From Platerodrilus igneus (Eukaryota; Arthropoda; Insecta; Coleoptera; Lycidae): a stretch of 64,000 nt of DNA. Below, piece by piece: positions 1 through 10,277 of this stretch; the first letter of the stretch is position 1; the number at the start of each line of letters is the position of its first letter. A model generated the notes under the pieces. The model made no database searches. It was not told where the DNA came from and saw only the letters and a list, made by a program, of their open reading frames with translations. The translations under genes and the position numbers were made by a program. The stretch is from assembly GCA_036346225.1 (NCBI GenBank), contig JARFIW010000139.1, positions 7,378,001-7,442,000 of the forward strand, in the 5' to 3' direction.

Positions 1-2780
1 GGAAGTTCTGGATCATCTTCTGGGAAGATAGCATTGTCAGGCAAGGATTTTGTGTTTTGCTTTTTTAGAAACCTTCCGTCAAAGTGAGTTGTTGTTTTTT
101 GTGTTCGTTTTGACCAATGTTCCCGTGCCGATTTCTCTTCAGTTGGATCTCCTTTGGTTAAACGGGTTTTTTTAATTTTTAATTTATTTTCCAGCGCAAG
201 GGACAGCACATCTTCTCTAAATTTTCTGATAAATTGTGAGCATTTCAAATTCTTTTGTCCCTGTAATTTAATATTCTTAAGCTGTCCGAAATAATTTTCA
301 ACATAGGAATTACTGAGGGGTTTTCTGCCTTTTAACATTAGTCCACTCCATAATGGAGCAAATGGCAGATACTTTTTCATAATAATGTTAAAAAACTTTT
401 CATTGCGGTACGGGTTTACTTGGTTCCCATTCCCAATTATCTTTACCGTTTGAATTAATTTAGAGAATCGTTTATAATAAGGACTGCTTTTAAATATACT
501 AGCTGCCTTAGAATATTTATTAAAAATATGTTCAAATGTGTCGTTGTTGAGGTCATACGGTAGAGTGTCGCGGAGTAATATTTCAAGAAACTGAAGAGCA
601 TTGTCGGTTTGGAAGCTTGTGAATTTTGAAGTTAAAAGAATATACACATGTTCTACAAAAGCGTCAAAATTGTGTAAATTATCAATTAACATGGACGTAG
701 CCACTAAATCCTTAAAGTATTGGACTTGCATATTATTTTTAGCATATACGTCAACATCTTTACACACCATCTTCATGTAATGAGCACAACATAAATGAAT
801 TCTTACAAAGCCTTTCTCCTTAGGTTCTATCCCAATCATGTTAAAAGAGTAGCATTTATCAAGGTATTCTGACAAGGTGAATCTATTGAATGCTTTAGAA
901 ATAGCGTGCAAGTTTGCAAATGAAAAGACGGTTACGACTCCAGAGAATGCCGGCCAATTATTATGCTTCTCGGAAAAATAACGAAAATCATGCAGCAATT
1001 TAAAAATTGTATTTGAGTCATGTACGGCCGATATCATGGAAAATATGGGATATATCCTATTCAGCTTTTCAATACTCACAACTGCAGTATAGAAAAATAT
1101 TTTACATTTCTTTAAAAATGAATTTCTAACTACACCTCCTGTAGCATCAAAATAAATTAATGGCTGATCATCCTCAGATTTGAGTGATTCTAAAACGTCC
1201 ACTTGCTCCAAACTAAACAGTTTTACATTAAATGGCACACTAACCTCTTTTATAAATTCAGGATGATCCAACTGCATTAACATAACATCAAGAAGATCGT
1301 TTTTATGCCGATCAAGATGCGACATGGATTCTGATCTAATTTTTCTTACAACATGATCAGATTTAATTTTTTGTAGAGTTTTTCCCTTATATAATACATT
1401 TTGGTTTGAAACCAAAAATGTGTGCCTTTTATAATTTGCAGACCGTTCGCGTAAAAGTTCATTTCGTACGATTGATCTTTCCACACCTTTTACATTAGCA
1501 GTTAAATAGTTTGGATGGTTATAATCTTTTGAAGAACTAAAAACTTCGACCTTTCTATTACGCATAGAAATTCTAAACTTTTTACAATTGTAATTATTAT
1601 GCTTACAGACTCCGTAAATGTTAATAACACCACCTTTCTTTTGATACTTTACATACTTAAATACAATGATACAAACATTATTTACATATTTACATATTCT
1701 GTTTCTTAAGTAATATGGATAATATTTTCCATGCAGTTTCCCATTTTGATAAATTAATGTAAATAATCTTTCCTCAATCACAAAAGAACCCTCCAATATT
1801 GTACAATTTCTATACGTAATGTTGTTCCTAGTTTTACCGCTGTCCAAAATATTTTGAGCATTAACTGGTAAAATGTTTGACATTGCATTGGGACTTGACA
1901 AATTCAGAATTTCTTTGGGAACATCAAATTTTTCTGGTGTAATAGTTTTGTTAACATCCTTTTTTATAATACACGAATCAATAGGGATTATTATTTGAGA
2001 GATAGGGTCGTCAATTGTATATGATGTTAATGTCGACGTTTCTACATTTGGTGCATAAGAACAGTTACTTGCTTTCTTGGCACTATTTTGCGTTTGCTTA
2101 TCAAAATCATCTTCACTTCTTTCGGGAGGGAAAAAACAAATTTTTTCATTTTCTTGTTGCTCCGCAGTTAATATCGACGTTTCCACACTTTGTGCATTAG
2201 AACAGTTACTCGTTCTTTTAACAGTTTTTGGCGTTTCTTTATAATAATTATTCTCACTTTTTTGGGGAAGGAAAATACCTTCTTCATTTTCGTGTAGCTC
2301 CGCATTTTTGAACACATTGGCCTCTATTTTTAAATGGTCGCATTTTTCTACATCTTTGATACTTTCTAGAATTTTATAGATTTTTTTTCGATTTGTTAAA
2401 GAATTTTTCATGTTTAAGTTTTTGCATAATTTTCCATGGAGTGATTGCTTGTCTCTCCAATTGCTTGGCATATGCAAGGTTACCGCATTGATTTTATTTA
2501 ATACAGAATGAAGTGCCTTCAAATGAATTGTTTTCTTAGGCATAATATCAGAAACATTTCCACAATAATTGATAAAATATTCCCTAAAGTTTGAAGTATT
2601 ATTGATGATTCGTGATATTACACTGGTAAAACCATATTTGGTACCTTTTAGGGCTAATGCAATGCAATCGTAAATTTTCTTGTTAAGTTCATATTGGTAG
2701 TTAAAGAAAGGGTCGTATTTTAGTATTTCCAAAGCTATATTTTCATAGGCTTTGCGTTGTGATATGAATATTTTACCCAT
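1..2780 (-). CDS. DDE transposase-like protein, long open frame, C-terminus outside window
   Basis: From ATG at 2780 the minus strand stays open for 926 codons to the window edge, so the stop lies outside. No intron or frameshift is visible. Layout: basic, helical N-terminus (residues 1-160); acidic Ser/Asn linker with a duplicated segment (164-252); Cys/His patch (C392, H394, C399, H422) that could be a degenerate FLYWCH/WRKY-type zinc finger; RNase H-like core with FDATGG (D545), CCAHYMK (664-670), KKYLPFAPLW (802-811) and SNSYVENYF (E828); then a Lys-rich tail. By memory these blocks match a large family of uncharacterised transposase-derived proteins in aphids, other arthropods and Hydra. 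The position where relatives seem to have a second Asp (VVTDFS) is Val618 here. An intact frame of this length amid decayed elements suggests a young copy or selection. It could be an active transposase, a recent inactive copy or a domesticated gene. Confidence 0.8.
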   Translation of the reverse strand, partial: MGKIFISQRKAYENIALEILKYDPFFNYQYELNKKIYDCIALALKGTKYGFTSVISRIINNTSNFREYFINYCGNVSDIMPKKTIHLKALHSVLNKINAVTLHMPSNWRDKQSLHGKLCKNLNMKNSLTNRKKIYKILESIKDVEKCDHLKIEANVFKNAELHENEEGIFLPQKSENNYYKETPKTVKRTSNCSNAQSVETSILTAEQQENEKICFFPPERSEDDFDKQTQNSAKKASNCSYAPNVETSTLTSYTIDDPISQIIIPIDSCIIKKDVNKTITPEKFDVPKEILNLSSPNAMSNILPVNAQNILDSGKTRNNITYRNCTILEGSFVIEERLFTLIYQNGKLHGKYYPYYLRNRICKYVNNVCIIVFKYVKYQKKGGVINIYGVCKHNNYNCKKFRISMRNRKVEVFSSSKDYNHPNYLTANVKGVERSIVRNELLRERSANYKRHTFLVSNQNVLYKGKTLQKIKSDHVVRKIRSESMSHLDRHKNDLLDVMLMQLDHPEFIKEVSVPFNVKLFSLEQVDVLESLKSEDDQPLIYFDATGGVVRNSFLKKCKIFFYTAVVSIEKLNRIYPIFSMISAVHDSNTIFKLLHDFRYFSEKHNNWPAFSGVVTVFSFANLHAISKAFNRFTLSEYLDKCYSFNMIGIEPKEKGFVRIHLCCAHYMKMVCKDVDVYAKNNMQVQYFKDLVATSMLIDNLHNFDAFVEHVYILLTSKFTSFQTDNALQFLEILLRDTLPYDLNNDTFEHIFNKYSKAASIFKSSPYYKRFSKLIQTVKIIGNGNQVNPYRNEKFFNIIMKKYLPFAPLWSGLMLKGRKPLSNSYVENYFGQLKNIKLQGQKNLKCSQFIRKFREDVLSLALENKLKIKKTRLTKGDPTEEKSAREHWSKRTQKTTTHFDGRFLKKQNTKSLPDNAIFPEDDPEL
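2028..2291 (-). repeat. Tandem duplication inside the transposase-like gene
   Basis: Two adjacent segments of about 42 codons (residues 164-205 and 210-252) align. Both run from an ENE motif through an acidic stretch to TSNCS or ASNCS and end in VETSxLT. The duplication keeps the frame and lies in the linker between the N-terminal region and the Cys/His patch, so it should not disturb the catalytic fold. Confidence 0.75.
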
Positions 2781-4484
2781 TCTTTGTTTCTGTACTAATA
2801 TTTATATTTGTATGAAAACTAACTTAAATCGAATAAATAATGTCTAAGAAAGATTCTAATACGAATCCACTACAATACTGTTCAATAAGTAATTAATCAC
2901 AAAATGTAGAAAATACAAGAATACTAGAAACAAGTTAATAAACACGAATAACTATTCAATAAATTCTATTAATAATATATTGTAAAATAAATTCTCATCG
3001 ATCAAAGGGACAAAAACTAAAAATGCACAAATGCTTAAAAATGTGCGCTGTATCGAAATTCAACAAAAAGGAATACAAATTAAATTATTAACTTATTATA
3101 CATATGCTGAATTCTAAACGACAAAAATTAAAAGCCTAGCCTGGTAACAACGTAAACAAATTGATTAGATTTTATTACATTAAACAGAAGTAGAAGACAG
3201 AATTATGCAAAATTTTATATCTTCAAAGAATTAAGATTTCATATAAAATACAAAAAGAAAACATATATGTAAAATCGTAAACAATCGCTAAAAAAATATT
3301 AACACAATAGAATAAAAAAGACGAATTATACTACAACAAACCCAAATCTGTATCAAAAATTGATAAGTGCACTGTTAAATAAGTTTTATTATAAGGTGTT
3401 TGTACTAATCCTTAACAGTAAAAAATAGCCACTATATACAACACAAATACCCTTAAAACATAATTAAACCATAAACATAAAATTAATGAAATTTAATAAG
3501 CGTAACTGTTTAACATTTACGTTAATCAATTTATCATACCGCCAATGAAATATTTTGACTAATTATATGTGAAATTTCAATTATGAACAATATCACCATC
3601 AGTTCATATAGTGTATGCGTAATTTTTCTAATCACGATAATATCCGGATTCCGGACGCTTTTCTATTAATGCTGTTGACACTAATAGTTATGTAGGGAAT
3701 TAATAAAGTTTACAGCAATACACAGTTGTTCAGCAAAAGGTTGTTAATAAGCAGTAAATAGAAGCGATAAATTGTGTTCTGCTAAAAAACACGGAGACCG
3801 TAATAATAATGTTATAGCTTCGAAGTTAAGATGCCAACAAAAAAAAGGACTTACCCATCCATATCTAGATTCTACAAGAATATTAAGCAAATTTGTTCTA
3901 TAAGATACCGGGAAGCTGGAAACCAAATCTGTCCACAGTGAAAAATTGCAGATAAAATGTAAGAGTTGAAAATAACACATAAAGAAAAACTATTTGCATT
4001 TACGTACACTTCATTAATATGACACTAAAATTTCCGAAAAATATTACGTTTGAACATGACAAATACCAACAAACAAAATAATACACAAATATAAAAATAA
4101 CTGATTTTGCCGTTCAAAGATTAATCATCCGCAATATTCAAAAGTACAACAACAACTGAAACTCCTGGTCAATACCTGACTTTCTGGGTGATATATCATT
4201 AAGAGGGTTAATGGCAATTTAAATACCTTTGCTAACTTGTTGTTTAATTACCATCACAAGGTTGAGAGTTTTACTGCAAAAATGTACACTTTAATTGTAC
4301 CATATAGGATGCATGATTTCAAAAGTGATTTGAGTACCAACAAATACATTTTGTTTGGAGGAATGGCCTATATAGTCATTATACTTAATAAATTTTTTAA
4401 CCTAGTGAATATATTTTTGAAAGCTAATACTGAAATACTCTATACAGTTTTTAAATCGAAAAGTAGCTGATGCACTAACTATAT
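2781..4484. other. AT-rich non-coding stretch
   Basis: This is very AT-rich sequence upstream of the minus-strand transposase-like gene. Short frames here (for example 3744-3980 and 4237-4470) show no family resemblance. I see no repeat structure or promoter that I could defend. Confidence 0.5.
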
Positions 4485-4485
4485 A

Positions 4486-4535
<50 letters not shown>
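4485..4535. repeat. (TA)n microsatellite
   Basis: About 25 TA units in a nearly pure run, abutting the left end of the MITE-like element. Confidence 0.9.
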
Positions 4536-4537
<2 letters not shown>

Positions 4538-4806
4538 GTTTCGGTGATAATTTATACCTTAATCATCGATCTACATGAAAAAGTATATAAATAGCTAATT
4601 CATATAACAGGTAATATATGTTTGACTTACTTATTACTTGATAAAATTATTTTATGTATTCACCCATAATAAAAGTAACTGAAGGAAACACGTAATATTA
4701 CTGATTAAGAATTAAAATTAATTTTTAATTTTGAATGAAATGTCAGTTCACTTATTTGACAAAAATGTAGATCGATGATTAAGGTGTAAATTATCACCGA
4801 AACGTA
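4535..4806. mobile_element. MITE-like element with about 42-bp terminal inverted repeats
   Basis: Bases 4535-4576 and 4765-4806 are reverse complements with one mismatch in 42. Each end begins ACGTTTCGGTGATAATTTA and ends in ATCATCGATCTACA. The 272-bp element has no coding capacity. A (TA)n tract adjoins the left end and a second lies about 90 bp beyond the right end, so insertion into TA-rich DNA is plausible, but the exact target duplication cannot be told from the microsatellite. The transposon superfamily is not determined. Confidence 0.7.
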
Positions 4807-4888
4807 CGAATAATACAAATGATACACATTTAATGTTTTGTGTTTAATTTTATGAGCGACTTTATCCCAAGAACCAAAAACAAAATTT

Positions 4889-4892
<4 letters not shown>

Positions 4893-4934
<42 letters not shown>
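4893..4934. repeat. (TA)n microsatellite
   Basis: About 20 TA units downstream of the MITE-like element. Confidence 0.9.
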
Positions 4935-4937
<3 letters not shown>

Positions 4938-5356
4938 TGCAAATCGACATCCCACCTCACTTTTTTTAGTAGGCTTTACACTATAAAGAACTTTATACAT
5001 ATACTTATGTCAAATAAGTGAATATATCTTAAACAAGTTGGACTTGTGGTATAATAAGACAAAAATTCCTCCACCACATTCCATCAGCATTGTTGTAACT
5101 TTCAGAGCGATTCCGTAGTAATTACAACACTCGCTAATTAGCCAGTCACAGATTCCAATCGTTTGTGGAAAGATAAAATATCCGTAACTAGCAGAAAGTC
5201 TAGAATACCATAATTACTCAGTCGGTAGAACTCTATTACAAATTACTTAAATTTTAACTTTCATCAAAAATACCTGAACGCTACCACGTGTAATCTTGTA
5301 TATTCGCAGTGATCCAAACAAACCTTACCAGCAACGTATTGTCATAGCTTTCTGGA

Positions 5357-8300
5357 TAAAATTCAAAACAGTCACTCCATTGTTTCATTGTGAATAAAGC
5401 TATAATGGACCCGAACAATCGAGGCACCATAAAGTGCCCTTGGACGGAGCCGAAACGATTGCGCGTTTTACTGTGAGTAGCTGCTATTATTCCTCAACTC
5501 CTTGCAAAATTTCAAGTTGGCACTCCATTTTTATCGGTATGAAATAAGGTCTAGTAGGTCTGAACAATCAAGGTACCAGAAGGTACCCTTGGACGGGGCC
5601 GAAGAGATTGCGCGTTTTACTGTGAGTAGTTGCTATTATTCCTCAACTCCTTGCAAAATTTCAAGTTGGCACTCCATTTTTATCTGTATGAAATAAGGTC
5701 TAGTAGGTCTGAACAATCAAGGTACCAGAAGGTACCTTGGACGGGGCCGAAGAGATTGCGCGTTTTACAGTGAGTAGCTGCTATTATTCCTCAACTCCTT
5801 GCAAAATTTCAAGTTGGCACTCCATTTTTATCGGTATGAAATAAGGTCTAGTAGGTCTGAACAATCAAGGTACCAGAAGGTACCCTTGGACGGGGCCGAA
5901 GAGATTGTGCGTTTTACTGTGAGTAGTTGCTATTATTCCTCAACTCCTTGCAAAATTTCAAGTTGGCACTCCATTTTTATCTGTATGAAATAAGGTCTAG
6001 TAGGTCTGAACAATCAAGGTACCAGAAGGTATCCTTGGACGGGGCCGAAGAGATTGCGCGTTTTACAGTGAGTAGCTGCTATTATTCCTCAACTCCTTGC
6101 AAAATTTCAAGTTGGCACTCCATTTTTATCTGTATGAAATAAGGTCTAGTAGGTCTGAACAATCAAGGTACCAGAAGGTACTTGGACGGGGCCGAAGAGA
6201 TTGTGCGTTTTACTGTGAGTAGTTGCTATTATTCCTCAACTCCTTGCAAAATTTCAAGTTGGCACTCCATTTTTATCTGTATGAAATAAGGTCTAGTAGG
6301 TCTGAACAATCAAGGTACCAGAAGGTACCCTTGGACGGGGCCGAAGAGATTGCGCGTTTTACAGTGAGTAGCTGCTATTATTCCTCAACTCCTTGCAAAA
6401 TTTCAAGTTGGCACTCCATTTTTATCGGTATGAAATAAGGTCTAGTAGGTCTGAACAATCAAGGTACCAGAAGGTACCCTTGGACGGGGCCGAAGAGATT
6501 GTGCGTTTTACTGTGAGTAGTTGCTATTATTCCTCAACTCCTTGCAAAATTTCAAGTTGGCACTCCATTTTTATCTGTATGAAATAAGGTCTAGTAGGTC
6601 TGAACAATCAAGGTACCAGAAGGTATCCTTGGACGGGGCCGAAGAGATTGCGCGTTTTACAGTGAGTAGCTGCTATTATTCCTCAACTCCTTGCAAAATT
6701 TCAAGTTGGCACTCCATTTTTTTCGGTATGAAATAAGGTCTAGTAGGTCTGAACAATCAAGGTACCAGAAGGTACCCTTGGACGGGGCCGAAGAGATTGC
6801 GCGTTTTACAGTGAGTAGGTGCTATTATTCCTCAACTCCTTGCAAAATTTCAAGTTGGCACTCCATTTTTTTCGGTATGAAATAAGGTCTAGTAGGTCTG
6901 AACAATCAAGGTACCAGAAGGTACCCTTGGACGGGGCCGAAGAGATTGCGCGTTTTACAGTGAGTAGCTGCTATTATTCCTCAACTCCTTGCAAAATTTC
7001 AAGTTGGCACTCCATTTTTTTCGGTATGAAATAAGGTCTAGTAGGTCTGAACAATCAAGGTACCAGAAGGTACCCTTGGACGGGGCCGAAGAGATTGCGC
7101 GTTTTACGTGAGTAGTGCTATTATTCCTCAACTCCTTGCAAAATTTCAAGTTGGCACTCCATTTTTATCTGTATGAAATAAGGTCTAGTAGGTCTGAACA
7201 ATCAAGGTACCAGAAGGTACCTTGGACGGGGCCGAAGAGATTGCGCGTTTTACAGTGAGTAGCTGCTATTATTCCTCAACTCCTTGCAAAATTTCAAGTT
7301 GGCACTCCATTTTTTTCGGTATGAAATAAGGTCTAGTAGGTCTGAACAATCAAGGTACCAGAAGGTACCCTTGGACGGGGCCGAAGAGATTGCGCGTTTT
7401 ACAGTGAGTAGCTGCTATTATTCCTCAACTCCTTGCAAAATTTCAAGTTGGCACTCCATTTTTATCGTATGAAAAAAGGTCTAGTAGGTCTGAACAATCA
7501 AGGTACCAGGAGGTACCTTGGACGGGGCCGAAGAGATTGCGCGTTTTACAGTGAGTAGCTGCTATTATTCCTCAACTCCTTGCAAAATTTCAAGTTGGCA
7601 CTCCATTTTTTTCGGTATGAAATAAGGTCTAGTAGGTCTGAACAATCAAGGTACCAGAAGGTACCCTTGGACGGGGCCGAAGAGATTGCGCGTTTTACAG
7701 TGAGTAGCTGCTATTATTCCTCAACTCCTTGCAAAATTTCAAGTTGGCACTCCATTTTTATCTGTATGAAATAAGGTCTAGTAGGTCTGAACAATCAAGG
7801 TACCAGGAGGTACCTTGGACGGGGCCGAAGAGATTGCGCGTTTTACAGTGAGTAGCTGCTATTATTCCTCAACTCCTTGCAAAATTTCAAGTTGGCACTC
7901 CATTTTTATCTGTATGAAATAAGGTCTAGTAGGTCTGAACAATCAAGGTACCAGAAGGTACCCTTGGACGGGGCCGAAGAGATTGCGCGTTTTACAGTGA
8001 GTAGCTGCTATTATTCCTCAACTCCTTGCAAAATTTCAAGTTGGCACTCCATTTTTTTCGGTATGAAATAAGGTCTAGTAGGTCTGAACAATCAAGGTAC
8101 CAGAAGGTACCCTTGGACGGGGCCGAAGAGATTGCGCGTTTTACAGTGAGTAGCTGCTATTATTCCTCAACTCCTTGCAAAATTTCAAGTTGGCACTCCA
8201 TTTTTTTCGGTATGAAATAAGGTCTAGTAGGTCTGAACAATCAAGGTACCAGAAGGTACCCTTGGACGGGGCCGAAGAGATTGCGCGTTTTACTGTGAGT

Positions 8301-8445
8301 AGTTGCTATTATTCCTCAACTCCTTGCAAAATTTCAAGTTGGCACTCCATTTTTATCGGTGCGAAATAAATTATTATAGGTTGATCTGAAAATCGAGATA
8401 TCATAATTATCCCTTGGACGGGGCGGTAAGTATTACGCGTTTTGT
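5357..8445. repeat. Satellite array, about 21 monomers of 147-149 bp
   Basis: The marker CAACTCCTTGC recurs at 5495, 5644, 5792, 5941, 6090, 6237, 6386, 6535, 6684, 6833, 6982, 7130, 7277, 7426, 7573, 7722, 7870, 8019, 8168 and 8317, a mean spacing of 148.5 bp. Each monomer contains two GGTACC boxes around AGAA (one is sometimes damaged) and the block TTGGACGGGGCCGAAGAGAT. Interior units are almost identical. The edge units (5357-5494 and 8360-8445) are strongly diverged, the usual signature of unequal exchange. Variants ACTGTGAGTAGTTGCT and ACAGTGAGTAGCTGCT alternate through the first eight units, giving a dimeric higher-order period near 297 bp. From about 6690 the array is more uniform. 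Each unit contains an open frame of about 64 codons that stops at TAA; I regard it as chance. Confidence 0.95.
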
Positions 8446-9133
8446 AATAGTAACCTCGCAAGACAGCACTGAAAAAGACCAGCGCTATTGTGCGAACTGC
8501 TATCTTTGTTCATTTAACATTTATAATTGGGATCGGATTTAGATTTGTTTGATTTACTGTAGTCCATAAAGCGCTCAAGATATAATTTGAATGGATAGGG
8601 TTATGAACTATTGAATCTTCTCTCTAAAAGTTAAAGTTTTGCATTATTATTTTTAATTTATATTAAAACAGGATTAATAATTGATTATGGTATTAAGTTT
8701 TCCATACAACATCTACGCCCATGAACATTCGGGTGGTTTCGGTAAAATGGCTGCTAAGTTTTGGCTGCTAACTTCACACAGGTCAAATCCATGGTCTTCT
8801 AAGAGTATAGTTATGTTGTTGCAGATTTTCACTAATATAGTTTATCTTTCAAATCAGTTCTTTCAAAAGGCAATTAACGATAATAGAGCAATTAAAATAA
8901 CATACAAGAATCAGCAGGAAAAGCAAACCTTCAATCTACGCTTATATTTATTATGTTATCAGGTTTTTCTTAATGAGATTACCAATACCACATATAAAAT
9001 CATTAGTTTCCCCTAGAACAAGTCCTACGTAAAAGTGCGTATTTAAAACTCGACTGTGTTTGCAGAAGAAAATAGTAAGTAAATACATGGATTTTAGAAA
9101 CAAATGAATTTAAGTATAACAATCACATTTAAC
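8446..9133. other. No supported gene
   Basis: Sequence between the satellite and the acidic frame. A 111-codon frame at 8681-9016 has no recognisable motif and ordinary AT-rich composition, so I do not call it a gene. Confidence 0.4.
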
Positions 9134-9752
9134 ATGGTAAACGGTGACTTCGAATACAAAACAGGCGAAACTGAAGTGTCTAACGAGAAGGAACTTGAAG
9201 AAATGGGCGATGACGTATAGCGACTACGTTTTGTTATTGATCCCAACTTAATGAATTATGAAAATTATGAAAACGGTGATAACAATATTGAAGAAGTAGA
9301 TGAGATGGATTATGGAGACGAGAACAATGACATGTGATTTTTTTTCCAATGCTACACTTGAAGGTACTACATTGGCCAAGAAGCGATTTTTTTTACCTGG
9401 AAAATTTGAAATTTTGCCGAACTCTTGCTGCTCCAAGCAAGGTAGGGATCTTTAACGTGCGTGACAACACTCACACATGGGACCTCCATTTTACCTCTCA
9501 TCCGAACGAGGGTGTATTTTTGTGAAAAATGTTCGCCTAACATTGTTCAAGCGGATCGTGTCGGGATTCGAACCCGGGACCTTGGGCGTAGTAGTCACAC
9601 ACATACCAACTACGCCACGGAGCCGCCTCGAAAACAATGACAATAACATTGAAGAAATAGATGAAATAGATATGCAAGAATCTATGGAAATAGATGAATT
9701 CAATTGGGAAGCATGGGAAAATATTGAGGAATTGTATACGGATTTTAAATAA
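9134..9752 (+). pseudogene. Acidic reading frame split by a SINE
   Basis: A frame from ATG 9134 reads through one TAG (9218-9220) to 9331, where the SINE begins. After the SINE the reading resumes at 9642 and stops at 9752. Removing the SINE and one 13-bp target copy joins the halves into an Asp/Glu/Asn-rich tail that ends in WENIEELYTDF. The tail contains an internal duplication (DNNIEEVDEMD and DNNIEEIDEID). I do not recognise the protein. It may be the C-terminus of a larger gene or element whose upstream part is gone. The in-frame TAG and the insertion make a functional product unlikely. Confidence 0.55.
9332..9628 (-). mobile_element. tRNA-derived SINE, copy 1
   Basis: Read on the minus strand, the head carries Pol III promoter boxes: an A box (TGGCGTAGTTGG) and a B box (GGTTCGAATCC). 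A body of about 220 bp follows and ends near ATCACAT. The copy is 297 bp, the same length as copy 3. It is flanked by 13-bp direct repeats, cgagaacaatgac (9319-9331) and cgaaaacaatgac (9629-9641), with one difference. The T-run at 9339-9347 is part of the 3' tail. Confidence 0.92.
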
Positions 9753-10277
9753 TATATTAACCTTAATTCGATTTATTCAGAGCATTTTTGATAACTTCTA
9801 GACTCAGCCATTGGAGAACAAGTTACTTTCGCTAAATACATGCCATGTTATTCCCCGCCCTTCTCTGAGTCTTCTAATTCGTAGTGCTTTTATATTTATC
9901 TTATTAGTACTTCGCTTGTCTAACCGTTGTGGTTACAATTTCAAACTATTCGTTTCTGTAACGGTTTCAAACTGCCTTAAAATGTATCATACTTGCAAAA
10001 TGATAATGGAAACATTTGTAATTGTAAAAAAATTTAATCTGTCGGGAGTGACCTAGAGACTTTAATTAAGAAAGTGCCTGAAAAATGAAGACCTTATAAA
10101 CTGGACTAAAAGTGCGGTGGAGGATACGGCAGAATAATACAAAAGGGGATTAAAGCCAGATGATGAGATTGGAATAATGTTTTGCAGTAAAGACTTCAAG
10201 GAAAGAAAATTTTCAGAGGCTACCATAAACGATGTTTGTAATATTTTAAATAAAGTTCAGCAATCCATCTGTGATGT
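9753..10277. other. No supported gene
   Basis: AT-rich sequence. The small frame at 9811-10056 has no recognisable features. Confidence 0.4.

Noticed and set aside
5502..8369. Repeated 64- and 71-codon frames in the satellite
   Set aside because: Each is terminated within the unit by TAA and simply recurs because the monomer recurs; there is no sign of selection on codons.
5357..8445. CRISPR-like array
   Set aside because: Whole monomers of about 149 bp repeat head to tail without unique spacers. This is a eukaryotic satellite.
8681..9016. 111-codon frame
   Set aside because: No motif, no homology I can recall, ordinary AT-rich composition. Frames of this length occur by chance here.
9540..9628. 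A functional tRNA gene
   Set aside because: The A and B boxes are part of a SINE head. The sequence does not close into a proper acceptor stem and is followed by the SINE body.
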